DNA from: Haematobia irritans | Lineage: Eukaryota; Arthropoda; Insecta; Diptera; Muscidae | Reading direction: 5' to 3' | Length of the DNA: 64,000 nucleotides | NCBI RefSeq assembly: GCF_050003625.1 | Contig: NC_134400.1 | Coordinates: 52,704,066-52,768,065 of the forward strand | Shown: piece after piece, positions 55,319-64,000 of the stretch | Layout of the letters: each line of letters begins with the position of its first letter | How positions within the stretch are numbered: position 1 is the stretch's first letter | Made by a program: the position numbers and the translations under genes | The notes under the pieces: generated by a model | What the model was told of the DNA's origin: nothing | Database searches by the model: none | What the model saw: only the letters and a program-made list of their open reading frames with translations

Positions 55319-56012
55319 AAAGCTTTAAATATAGGCTAAGAATTATTTGAAAGATTTTGCATCTTTGATTTAAAGTTTTTTGTTTTTTAATTATAAAACA
55401 TTTATTACATTAAATTATGTATCTGTTATAATTTGGTCGTTTAAACTGAAATTTATTTGCATTTGAATAGCTTTGTTGATATATCGCAAAAGGAAAATAA
55501 AAGGTCAATAAATCAGATCTGCACAACACTAAGAAAAGTTTACTTGGATTCAAAGATTTTGACCTTCTTTTGAGGATTTTGGTATTGATTCCGAGCCAAA
55601 GATGCGGGTACTTTAAATAAGGAAATTTGTTGCGACCTATGCTATCTGGCTTTAAATCTAGGATTTATAAAATTAAAATTAGGATACAGATCTCATTTAT
55701 GGAATTTTCATACTATTTTTCTCGTATGTTAATAAATCTATTCAAAAAAAAATTCCAAAAAAAAAACTTTAAACCAAAGATGCTAAATCCTCAAAATAAG
55801 TCTTAGCCTATATTTGATGCGTTTTTATCTTAAATCTAAAGATTCAATATTTCAGTTAATTTAAGGACGATTTCTTTAAATCAAAAATGCGTTTCTTTAC
55901 TTTAACGAAAATTTGCATTAGTTTAACGACATGCAACTTTAACGAAGGGACGCAAATTTTCAAAATGTGTGTCCTAAATTTAATGAAAAAGTTTGAAGCA
56001 AAAATTGTAAAC
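55319..56012. repeat. CAC-type element interior, left of an E1 insertion
   Basis: Contains 'ttggtattgattccgagcca', a word common to the MITEs at 16740, 21000, 58585 and 61390, and 55858-56005, which matches 1791-1960. It continues after E1 at 58381-58492. No gene. Confidence 0.5.
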
Positions 56013-58380
56013 TTTTTATACCCTCCATCATAGGATGGGGGTATATTAACTTTGTCATTCCGTTTGTAACACATCGAAATATTGCTCTAAGACCCCATAA
56101 AGTATATATATTCTGGGTCGTGGTGAAATTCTGAGTCGATCTAAGCATGTCCGTCCGTCCGTCCGTCCGTCCGTCCGTCTGTTGAAATCACGCTAACTTC
56201 CGAACGAAACAAGCTATCGACTTGAAACTTGGCACAAGTAGTTGTTATCGATGTAGGTCGGATGGTATTGAAAATGGGCCATATCGGTCCACTTTTACGT
56301 ATAGCCCCCATATAAAGGGACCCTCAGATTTGGCTTGTAGAGCCTCTAACAGAAGCACATTTCATCCAATCCGGCTGAAATTTGGTATATTATGTTGGTA
56401 TATGGTCTCTAACAACCATGCAAAAATTGGTCCATATCGGTCCACTTTTACGTATAGCCCCCATATTAACGGACCCCCAAATTTGGCTTGCGATTGCTCT
56501 AAAAGAAGCAAATTTCATCCGATCAGGCTGAAATTTGGTACATGGTGTTGGTATATGGTCTCTAACAACCATGCGAAAATTGGTTCATATCGGTCCACTT
56601 TTACGTATAGCTCCCATATAAACGGACCCCCAAATTTGGCTTGCGATTGCTCTAAGAGAAGCAAATTTCATCCGATCCGGCTGAAATTTGGTACATGCTG
56701 TTAGTATATGGTCTCTACCAACAATGCAAAAATTGGTCCATATCGGTACATAATTATATATAGCCCCCATATAAACCGATCCCCAGATTTGGCTTGTGGA
56801 GCCTCTAAGAGAAGCATATTTCATCCGATCCGGCTGAAATTTGGTACATGGTGTTGGTATATGGTCTCTAATAACCGTGCAAAAATTGGTCCACATCGGT
56901 CCATAATTGTATATAGCCCCCATATAATCCGATCCCCAGATTTGGCTTGCGGAGCCTAAAAGAGAAGCAAATTTCATCCGATCCGGCTGAAATTTGGTAC
57001 ATGATGTTGGTATATGGTCTCTAACAACCATGCAAAAATTGGTCCATATCGGTCCTTAATTATATATAGCCCCCATATAAACCGATCCCCAGATTTGGCT
57101 TGCGGAGCCTCTAACAGAAGCATATTTCATCCGATCCGGCTGAGATTTGGTATATGCTGTTGGTATATGGTCTCTAACAACCATGCAAAAATTGGTCCAT
57201 ATCGGTTCATAATTATATATAGCCCCCATATAAACCGATCTCCAGATTTGGCTTGCAAAGCCTCAAAGAGAAGCAAATTGCATCCGATCCGGCTGAAATT
57301 TGGTACATGGTATTGGTATATGGTCGCTAACAACCATGCAAAAATTGGTCCACATCGGTCCATAATTATATAAAGCGCCCATATAAACCGATCCCCAGAT
57401 TTGGGTTGCGGAGCCTCAAAGAGAAGCAAATTTCATCCGATCCGCCTGAAATTTGGTACATGATATTGGTATATGGTCTCTAACAACCATGCAAAAATTG
57501 GTCCACATCGGTTCATAATTATATATAGCCCCCATATAAAACGATCCCCAGATTTGGCTTGCGAAGTCTCCAAGAGAAGCAAATTTCATCCAATCCGGTT
57601 GTAATTTGGAACATGGTGTTAGTATATGATCTTTAACAACCGTGCCAGAATTGGTCCATATCGGTCCATAATTATATATAGCCCCCATATAAAGCGTTCT
57701 CCAGATTTGACCTCCGGAGCTTCTTGGAGGAGCAAAATTCATCCGATCCGGTTCAAATTAGGAACGTGGTGTTAGTATATGGTCGCTAACAACCATACCA
57801 AAATTGGTCCAATCACACAAAAATTGGTCCATATCGGTCCATAATCATGGTTGCCACTAGAGCCAAAAATAATCTACCAAAATTTTTTTCTATAGAAAAT
57901 TTTGTCAAAATTTTATTTCTATAGAAAATTTTGTCAAAATTTTATTTCTAGAGAAAATTTTGTTAAAATATTATTCGGTTCATAATAAAATTTTCATCAT
58001 TGTCAAAATTTTATTTCTATAGAAAATTTTGTCAAAATTTTATTTCTATAGAAAATTTTGTTCAAATTTTATTCGGTTCATAATCATGGTTGCCACTCGA
58101 GCCAAAAATAATCTACCAAGATTTTATTTCTATAGAAAATTTTGTCAAAAGTTTATTTCTATAGAAAATTTTGTTAAAATTTTCTTTCTATAGAAAATTT
58201 TGTCATACAATTGAGAAGATGGTGTTAGGAGGTTTTAAGATGCCTTGCCATCGGCAAGCGTTACCGCAACTTAAGTAATTCGATTGTGGATGGCAGTGTT
58301 TAGAAGAAGTTTCTACGCAATCCATGATGGAGGGTACATAAGCTTCGGCCTGGCCGAACTTACGGCCGTATATACTTGTT
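56013..58380 (-). mobile_element. full E1 element, copy 2 of three near-identical
   Basis: Colinear with 40608-42993 over the full length, offset 15385-15387 apart from five fewer GTCC units (seven here). Only scattered single-base differences are seen. The left and right flanks differ from copy 1, so the copies are separate insertions, not a large segmental duplication. Confidence 0.92.
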
Positions 58381-58492
58381 TTAATTAAAATTTCATTATT
58401 TCAAAGAAATTTGTCCTTAATAGTGTGTAAATTACGCAGGCTAAAATTGAGGTTGCGTAATCTTTAATATACCGTGAATATTTTTTCAGTGC
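58381..58492. repeat. MITE right end
   Basis: Matches 4425-4526 and ends ATTTTTTCAGTG, the CAC-type terminus. It is the far side of the element interrupted by the E1 copy. Confidence 0.6.
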
Positions 58493-59863
58493 ATAATTTT
58501 AATTTTATAGTGCCTAGATTTTAATTTTATATTGCCTAGATTTAAAGATTTATAACTCCCCAAAATCTGTATTTATTTTAAAGAAGCCGCATCTTCGGCT
58601 CGGAATCAATACCAAAATCCTTATAGTATGATCAACTTCTACACACCTCGAAAAGAATTTAACCGAAAATTTTTGACAAAAAGCTCCACAGTGCAATAGA
58701 AGAACCATTGCAATCAGCTGTTCAATGTATGATGGCAAGGTGCGGTAGCATGAGAATTCAAGCAAACCAAAAAACCCCGAACAAGCACCATTGACAAACA
58801 AAGACCCTAAGAAGCCCTTTAGAATAATTATTCCATTTTTCACCGAATTGAGAATGGAATGCGGGCTGTTTTGAAGTGCTGTTGCCGATATGAGTGGAAT
58901 GGAATGCTTGAAGATGTGGTTAGTCCAACAATTTCTGGTGGTAACCTTAGTAAACTTCAAGTAAACCCAAGGAAAATAACGCAGTGTACCGGAAACCACT
59001 GCATGACAACAACAAACGCAACTAGCCAACAAACCAGGGGGAATGGCAATGATGATGACGATGATGTTGGTTGGTATCTTGGTAAGAGTATGGATCAGCT
59101 GTTACGCGGCAAGGGAGGTGAATGTGAAGTGAGTGTGACAACGACAAGTAGGTGAACAATAAAAAGTACCACAATTCTGTGTGTTTTTCAACCGCATAGC
59201 ACAATTATGTTCTAACAAAAGAAACTCATTTAAAGAAGCTCTTGAAACTACAGCATGTTTCCCTGCAATATAGAAAATATTCACTGGCATCCCCAAAATG
59301 TTAACGCTTTCCACTGCATTGTATTTTTTCGAGAATAAAAAAATATGCGAAGTTGAAGCTTAGTTAAGAGAGCAACTACTGCACTAACACATCTGGATAA
59401 ATACCTAAAGACCAGCAGTCGGACATAGAGGAAATTATCAATAATAAAATCCTGGACCATGTAATGGAAACTGGGCAACAGTCCAGATAATGAGCTATGC
59501 ACACAAAGAGAAGTAGTTAATTTTAGGACCAGTTTAATGATACAATTGATTGTTGCTTGTTCACAAAAGCTCATGGGTTCAATTCTAGTGTCAAGCGAAC
59601 ATCAAAATGCTTTTCAGCGATGTTTTAACTCCTCTCATTAAATATGGCTACATTTCCGAGTGGTTAAGAGTGGTTTTAATGCAATGCAAAACGCAAAACG
59701 ACACAGTTATAAAAAGGAGTTTCTGTGAACTACACATGGAATCGGGCAGCACACATTGATAAAAGATAAGTTTGTATCACAATAGAGCAGTGAAAAAATT
59801 TTAGAATTTTTGCAGCAAAATTTAGTATTTTGTGGTTTATAATTTAGCTTTAGGATCGCATTA

Positions 59864-59883
59864 GGTTAAAGTGGCGGTGACAT
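59864..59883 (-). mobile_element. 20-bp insert between 10-bp direct repeats
   Basis: The direct repeats GATCGCATTA (59854-59863 and 59884-59893) flank GGTTAAAGTGGC plus eight bases. On the minus strand this is the 3' end of the LINE at 7834-7848 (GCCACTTTAACC), so it may be an extremely truncated LINE insertion. Confidence 0.5.
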
Positions 59884-60089
59884 GATCGCATTAAAAATGG
59901 GGCTTGAAGGCTTAATGTGCCAAATAGGGAGATCAAAACATGGATCAATATAAATCACATTTAGCGACGAGATTGAAGATGTTGAGACAATGGACCGAAA
60001 CACGAAACATGACGGACCATCGATATGGCGGATGCCGCAATAATCCAATAATCCACTAAGTGACCTTAGCTGCCAAGTGTGTGATCTGA

Positions 60090-60265
60090 TGCCAATAATA
60101 TGTTCCTGGGAGAGTGGGACCCCAGACCAGAGGGAAATATCTGCTCCGCCGATGGATCGAAAGTGGTGGAAATCCTATTCCGATTACCGAACCACAGCAC
60201 AATACAACAGGAAGGAGTGCGTGCTACAACGGAATACGTTAAATAGCTTGGAGGCCACGTCAAAA
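60090..60265 (+). pseudogene. possible RNase H fragment of a LINE
   Basis: One frame reads NMFLGEWDPRPEGNICSADG, SKVVEILFRLPNHSTIQQEG, VRATTEYVK, then TAG at about 60243. The DGSK, RLPNHS and Q-E spacing resembles the start of the LINE RNase H (YTDGSK...RLPNHCSVFQAE), with the GFGVYS segment missing. It is short and decayed, so the call is tentative. Confidence 0.4.
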
Positions 60266-60534
60266 TCGTCAATTCGTCCGAAAAAATTCGTCAAAAAATC
60301 GTCACCCATAAAACATCTGAAAAAAGTTTTAGGAACAAATTTTTATTCAAACAAAAACATGAATAATGAATAATGCCGTTTAACTCTCTAACTAAGTCAT
60401 CTAGTTTCCAGTTTTTTTAAACGAAGATTAATTAAATTAACCTTTTAATTACATTGTTTAACAAAATTTTCTTGACAGAAAAATTTCCTATTCTCCAAGC
60501 GAATTTAAATCCTTATTATTGGCTCGAGTATAAT

Positions 60535-60870
60535 TATACCCTAAACCACATAGTGGTCAGGGTATAATAAGTTTGATCTGCCAAAAAATGTGCTTACAAG
60601 AAATATTGATTTTAGACCCCATAAAATATATACCGATCGACTCAGAATCACCTCCTGAATCGATCTAGCGCTTGGCGTCCGTCCGTCCATCCGTCCGTCT
60701 GTCCATGTATTTGTTGTTCACAGGATTTCGGTCGCAATTATTAACCGATTTTGATGAAATTTGGTACAGGGAGTTTTTTGGGCACAAGGACGAACGTTAT
60801 TGAATTTGGAAGAAATCGGATCAAATTTAGATATATCTACTATTTAATATGTGATAGAAACCAAATTTAT
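60535..60870 (-). mobile_element. E4 head-tail repeat, tail fragment
   Basis: A terminal hairpin with ATACCCT, ACCAC, GTGGT, AGGGTAT at 60537-60566, then 'cgactcagaatcacc', a (GTCC)n run at 60677-60705, and the start of a unit ('aaccgattttgatgaaattt'). The same order as E1-E3 with different sequence. Confidence 0.75.
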
Positions 60871-61314
60871 GAAAATGGACCAAAATGGACCAAATTCTGT
60901 TTGGTCTGACCATCGGACCAAATTTAAAAATTAGAAATCTTTTGGACCAATTTTGGTCCGATCGGACCAAAACGGCAACGCTGATTGGAATTGAAAGTCT
61001 ATACACAGAGTAGAAGTAACTACTCTCCGAAAGTTTTTTTGTTTTGCAACAGACGTAGAGAAGAGGTTTTGTTATATTTGTAATGTGTGTGTGTATGTTT
61101 ATGTTTGCAACAACCTCCATCGACATCAGTCCGTGGTATACCTACGAATATTCCTACTCAGATCTAGTGTTACCTAATTTCGCTTTTTTCCCCTTTATTG
61201 TATAATAAATGTATATGCGCACATTTTTCAACCAAAATTGAAATTTTAATTAAATTTTCGAGAACTAATATCAGAAATAAGAGAATGCTAGGATATAGTA
61301 CAATAGTAAAGCAA
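60871..61314. other. intergenic with 'ggaccaaa' repeats
   Basis: 60871-60975 has repeated GGACCAAA/TTTGGTCC words in both orientations. The rest is AT-rich and unassigned, with a short (TG)n at 61083-61095. No gene. Confidence 0.45.
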
Positions 61315-61972
61315 ATGTGAATGAAAAAAAGCATGCCCGGTTCCAAAGATTTTTTCTTTACTTTAACAGTTTGGGTATTAATTCCGAGCCAAAGAAGCGG
61401 AGAATACAAGTAAGGATACTTTAAAGACGTAATTCTCTTTTACATTTGGGGGCTATGTACTTGCTTCTAGGGAGCAAATGTTAATTTTTAATTTTTTTCG
61501 ATTTTTTCGTCAGTTGTTATCAAAATCATTTAAAAACGAGTTAACGACAATTTTATTTTCCATATCAAGACTCGACTTCCAGTAGAAATTATGCTATGTT
61601 TCAAGTAAAAAGCGTCTTTAAAATAAAGTGTTGAAAAACATGTCTAATTTTTTAACGATATTTTGCTTTGTAGGCAAGATGCAAAAAGGAAACAAATTTA
61701 AAGACAATTTTATTAATTTTTAAGATTTTTTCTTAATTATTAAAGTCACGTTGACCTTACCTCAAAAATTTTATCTTTCATGTTATGATACACATTTTTA
61801 AGTAAAATCACTTAATTATAAGGACATTACAACTTCATTCAAAAGTTTATTGCCTTTTGGACAAGAAAAAAAACTTTATTTTAGAGAAATGCGTCTTCCA
61901 TGTTAAGCAAAATTTGCATTCTTATTCTAAGGACATGGAATCTTTGACTTCACGACAATATTTTTTTCAGTG
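61315..61972. mobile_element. CACTG-type MITE, reverse orientation
   Basis: Reverse complement of the family at 20421-21076. The well-preserved end TATTTTTTTCAGTG is at 61959-61972, followed by TA. The opposite end (about 61315) has decayed from CACTGAAAAAAA. Confidence 0.75.
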
Positions 61973-62447
61973 TAGAAAACTAAAAAATTAAATATAAATA
62001 AGATCGTTTAATTGCATTTATTTGACGTTCATTACAAACATCTTTGTAGTAATACGGAATGAAATTGATCGAAAGTACTGTTGTTACTTTTACAACACAT
62101 ACTAGATATATAATTTGACATTTGCCATTTTTGTGTTTTCCCCAATGTACGTACGTACACAAATACATATCGTACATTTTAAACGTTTACTCACACTACG
62201 CTAAGTACTAGCTAAATTTGAAATTACCTACACAGTGTAATTTCAAAGTTACACATTTCATTCAAGTAATATTTTATTCGGAGCGGAGCGGTTTTTCATT
62301 TGGAAACCGCTCCGCTCCCGCTCCGCTCCGGATTTTAGAAATGCCGCTCCCGCTCCGCTCCCGCTCCGGCAAAAAAGGGCTTGCTCCGCTCCGCTCCACG
62401 CTACGCTCCGCTCCACGCTACGCTCCGCTCCGGATCCCTGGTACGTA
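61973..62447. repeat. intergenic with GC-rich GCTCC repeat
   Basis: 62280-62440 is composed of GCTCC/CGCTC words ('ccgctccgctcccgctccgc') with a short inverted pair around 'aaaccgctcc'. It is sharply GC-rich in AT-rich surroundings. The frames at 62218-62607 are this low-complexity sequence. 61973-62279 is unassigned. Confidence 0.65.
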
Positions 62448-62773
62448 CACGCTCACAAAAAATCGCTTCTGTAACATATACTCCCAAACATATTTTGCTT
62501 CAAGCATATACATTTTTGGGTATTGCCCAAACATTTATATGTTTGATCTCTTCCAATATATAATATGTTTGAAAGCATATTGGTCTAAACAATATATGTT
62601 TGGGTAGTCTAAGTTCCAAACATTTTGTATTTTTGCATCCAAATTCAATAATGTTGTCTTCCAAAAAACAATATGTTATTATGTGAACATATAATATGTT
62701 TGGAAGCATTTTGCACCCAAAAATATTATATGCTTAAAAAAAATCTCCCAAACAATATTGTGCTCAAAATTTT

Positions 62774-62861
62774 ATTTATTTATTTATATATTTACAATCA
62801 CAATGAATTATGAAAATAAACAGGTAATATAGGTGCTAACAACATAGGTTTTCGACCTGAA
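62774..62861 (-). mobile_element. 88-bp retroposed fragment with 13-bp target duplication
   Basis: Flanked by TGCTCAAAATTTT (62761-62773 and 62862-62874). On the minus strand it ends in repeated TAAA, as in LINEs with short tandem tails. The uninterrupted site is at 14912-14925 in the sister T-prime. The source element is not in the window. Confidence 0.85.
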
Positions 62862-62989
62862 TGCTCAAAATTTTGTTTCTGCTCAATTGTATATTCCCCC
62901 ACATCTTTCTCACTTCCACGAGATTTTTTAGTTCTTAGCACCTTTTTCTGTAATACAAACATTGTAGAAGAAATTATTCAATTGTATGA

Positions 62990-64000
62990 TTTTTATACCC
63001 TCCATCATAGGATGGGGGTATATTAACTTTGTCATTCCGTTTGTAACACATCGAAATATTGCTCTAAGACCCCATAAAGTATATATATTCTGGGTCGTGG
63101 TGAAATTCTGAGTCGATCTAAGCATGTCCGTCCGTCCGTCCGTCTGTTGAAATCACGCTAACTTCCGAACGAAACAAGCTATCGACTTGAAACTTGGCAC
63201 AAGTAGTTGTTATCGATGTAGGTCGGATGGTATTGAAAATGGGCCATATCGGTCCACTTTTACGTATAGCCCCCATATAAAGGGACCCTCAGATTTGGCT
63301 TGTAGAGCCTCTAACAGAAGCATATTTCATCCAATCCGGCTGAAATTTGGTATATTATGTTGGTATATGGTCTCTAACAACCATGCAAAAATTGGTCCAT
63401 ATCGGTCCACTTTTACGTATAGCCCCCATATTAACGGACCCCCAAATTTGGCTTGCGATTGCTCTAAAAGAAGCAAATTTCATCCGATCAGGCTGAAATT
63501 TGGTACATGGTGTTGGTATATGGTCTCTAACAACCATGCGAAAATTGGTTCATATCGGTCCACTTTTACGTATAGCTCCCATATAAACGGACCCCCAAAT
63601 TTGGCTTGCGATTGCTCTAAGAGAAGCAAATTTCATCCGATCCGGCTGAAATTTGGTACATGCTGTTAGTATATGGTCTCTACCAACAATGCAAAAATTG
63701 GTCCATATCGGTACATAATTATATATAGCCCCCATATAAACCGATCCCCAGATTTGGCTTGTGGAGCCTCTAAGAGAAGCATATTTCATCCGATCCGGCT
63801 GAAATTTGGTACATGGTGTTGGTATATGGTCTCTAATAACCGTGCAAAAATTGGTCCACATCGGTCCATAATTGTATATAGCCCCCATATAATCCGATCC
63901 CCAGATTTGGCTTGCGGAGCCTAAAAGAGAAGCAAATTTCATCCGATCCGGCTGCAATTTGGTACATGATGTTGGTATATGGTCTCTAACAACCATGCAA
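62990..64000 (-). mobile_element. E1 element, copy 3 of three near-identical (incomplete)
   Basis: Tail hairpin at 62990, four GTCC units (63126-63141), then 153-bp units colinear with 56222-57035 at an offset of 6965. It continues beyond the window. Confidence 0.9.

Larger units (their letters stand above)
58493..60540. other. low-repeat island, no recognised gene
   Basis: Includes a word shared with MITEs at 58585-58612 ('ttcggctcggaatcaatacc'), then mostly unmatched sequence. Frames on both strands at 58550-59574 overlap one another and show no family motif. Two small retroelement traces are listed separately. Confidence 0.4.
62448..64000. mobile_element. T-prime element, split by E1, runs off the window
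   Basis: It begins CACGCTCACAAAAAATCGC at 62448 after TA (62446-62447) and matches 14588-15020. The E1 at 62990 interrupts it just before the place where the tRNA-like pair should begin, so the rest lies beyond base 64000. Confidence 0.8.

Noticed and set aside
40608..58380. A 15-kb segmental duplication
   Set aside because: Only the 2.37-kb E1 elements match; flanking sequence at both ends is unrelated, so these are separate insertions.
58550..59032. 160-codon minus-strand frame as a gene
   Set aside because: Composition is cysteine/leucine rich without a motif, and it overlaps a plus-strand frame; nothing supports expression.
62218..62607. 129-codon frame with LRSRSGKK/APLR repeats
   Set aside because: It is the translation of the GC-rich GCTCC low-complexity tract.

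Overview
The window looks like repeat-dense intergenic or heterochromatin-like DNA from a calyptrate fly. It is AT-rich, I see no intact host gene, and most of the sequence can be assigned to transposable elements. A transposase remnant at 27.8-28.8 kb reads almost residue for residue like Himar1, the horn-fly mariner, and the dominant tandem-unit repeats are of the kind I associate with Stomoxys, Haematobia and Musca. A muscid (Stomoxyini-like) source is therefore my best inference; it is not proven.

Three layers of repeats build the region. (1) 'Head-tail' repeats, called E1 to E4 here. E1 has a head containing TTCGGCCAGGCCGAA, then a 29-bp minisatellite and/or a run of 153-bp units, then a tail with a (GTCC)n microsatellite and a terminal two-part hairpin. 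E2, E3 and E4 have the same layout but different sequence. They occur singly, in head-to-tail arrays and as near-identical copies (40.6, 56.0 and 63.0 kb). (2) 'CAC' elements: non-coding DNA transposons that begin CAC, end GTG and sit between duplicated TA dinucleotides. Two related kinds (T at 3.0 and 52.4 kb; T-prime at 14.6, 37.2 and 62.4 kb) share a core that, where intact, carries two oppositely oriented tRNA-like sequences. (3) Broken coding elements: LOA/I-group LINE fragments, a DD41D element, DD37E elements, two mariners and hAT pieces.

Layout: 0-1.8 kb antisense LINE remnant split by a hAT MITE. 1.8-4.3 kb degenerate head-tail repeat split by element T. 5.0-10.3 kb E1 with four-level nesting (E1 > CAC element > E2 > LINE) plus a DD41D insertion. 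10.7-12.7 kb second copy of the same CAC element with E2 inside. 12.8-21.5 kb E1 copies, one holding a 5.2-kb T-prime. 21.7-26.2 kb hAT and CAC elements. 26.2-27.8 kb unrecognised sequence. 27.8-29.1 kb Himar1-like mariner and a hAT remnant. 30.0-35.7 kb DD37E copy split by a 4.9-kb E1 array. 36.5-47.0 kb one mariner broken by T-prime (with its own DD37E) and by a 6.4-kb element 'X' that contains a 6-kb E1 array. 47-49 kb unrecognised. 48.9-58.5 kb more CAC and E1 nesting. 58.5-60.5 kb mostly unrecognised. 60.5-64 kb E4, a MITE, a GC-rich repeat, and a T-prime split by an E1 that runs off the window.

No gene here appears to make a functional product. The best open frame is the LINE RT-end/RNase H segment at 6329-7714, which is 5'-truncated. 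The biology lies in how the elements insert into one another: many insertion points can be read exactly because an uninterrupted copy of the target lies elsewhere in the window.
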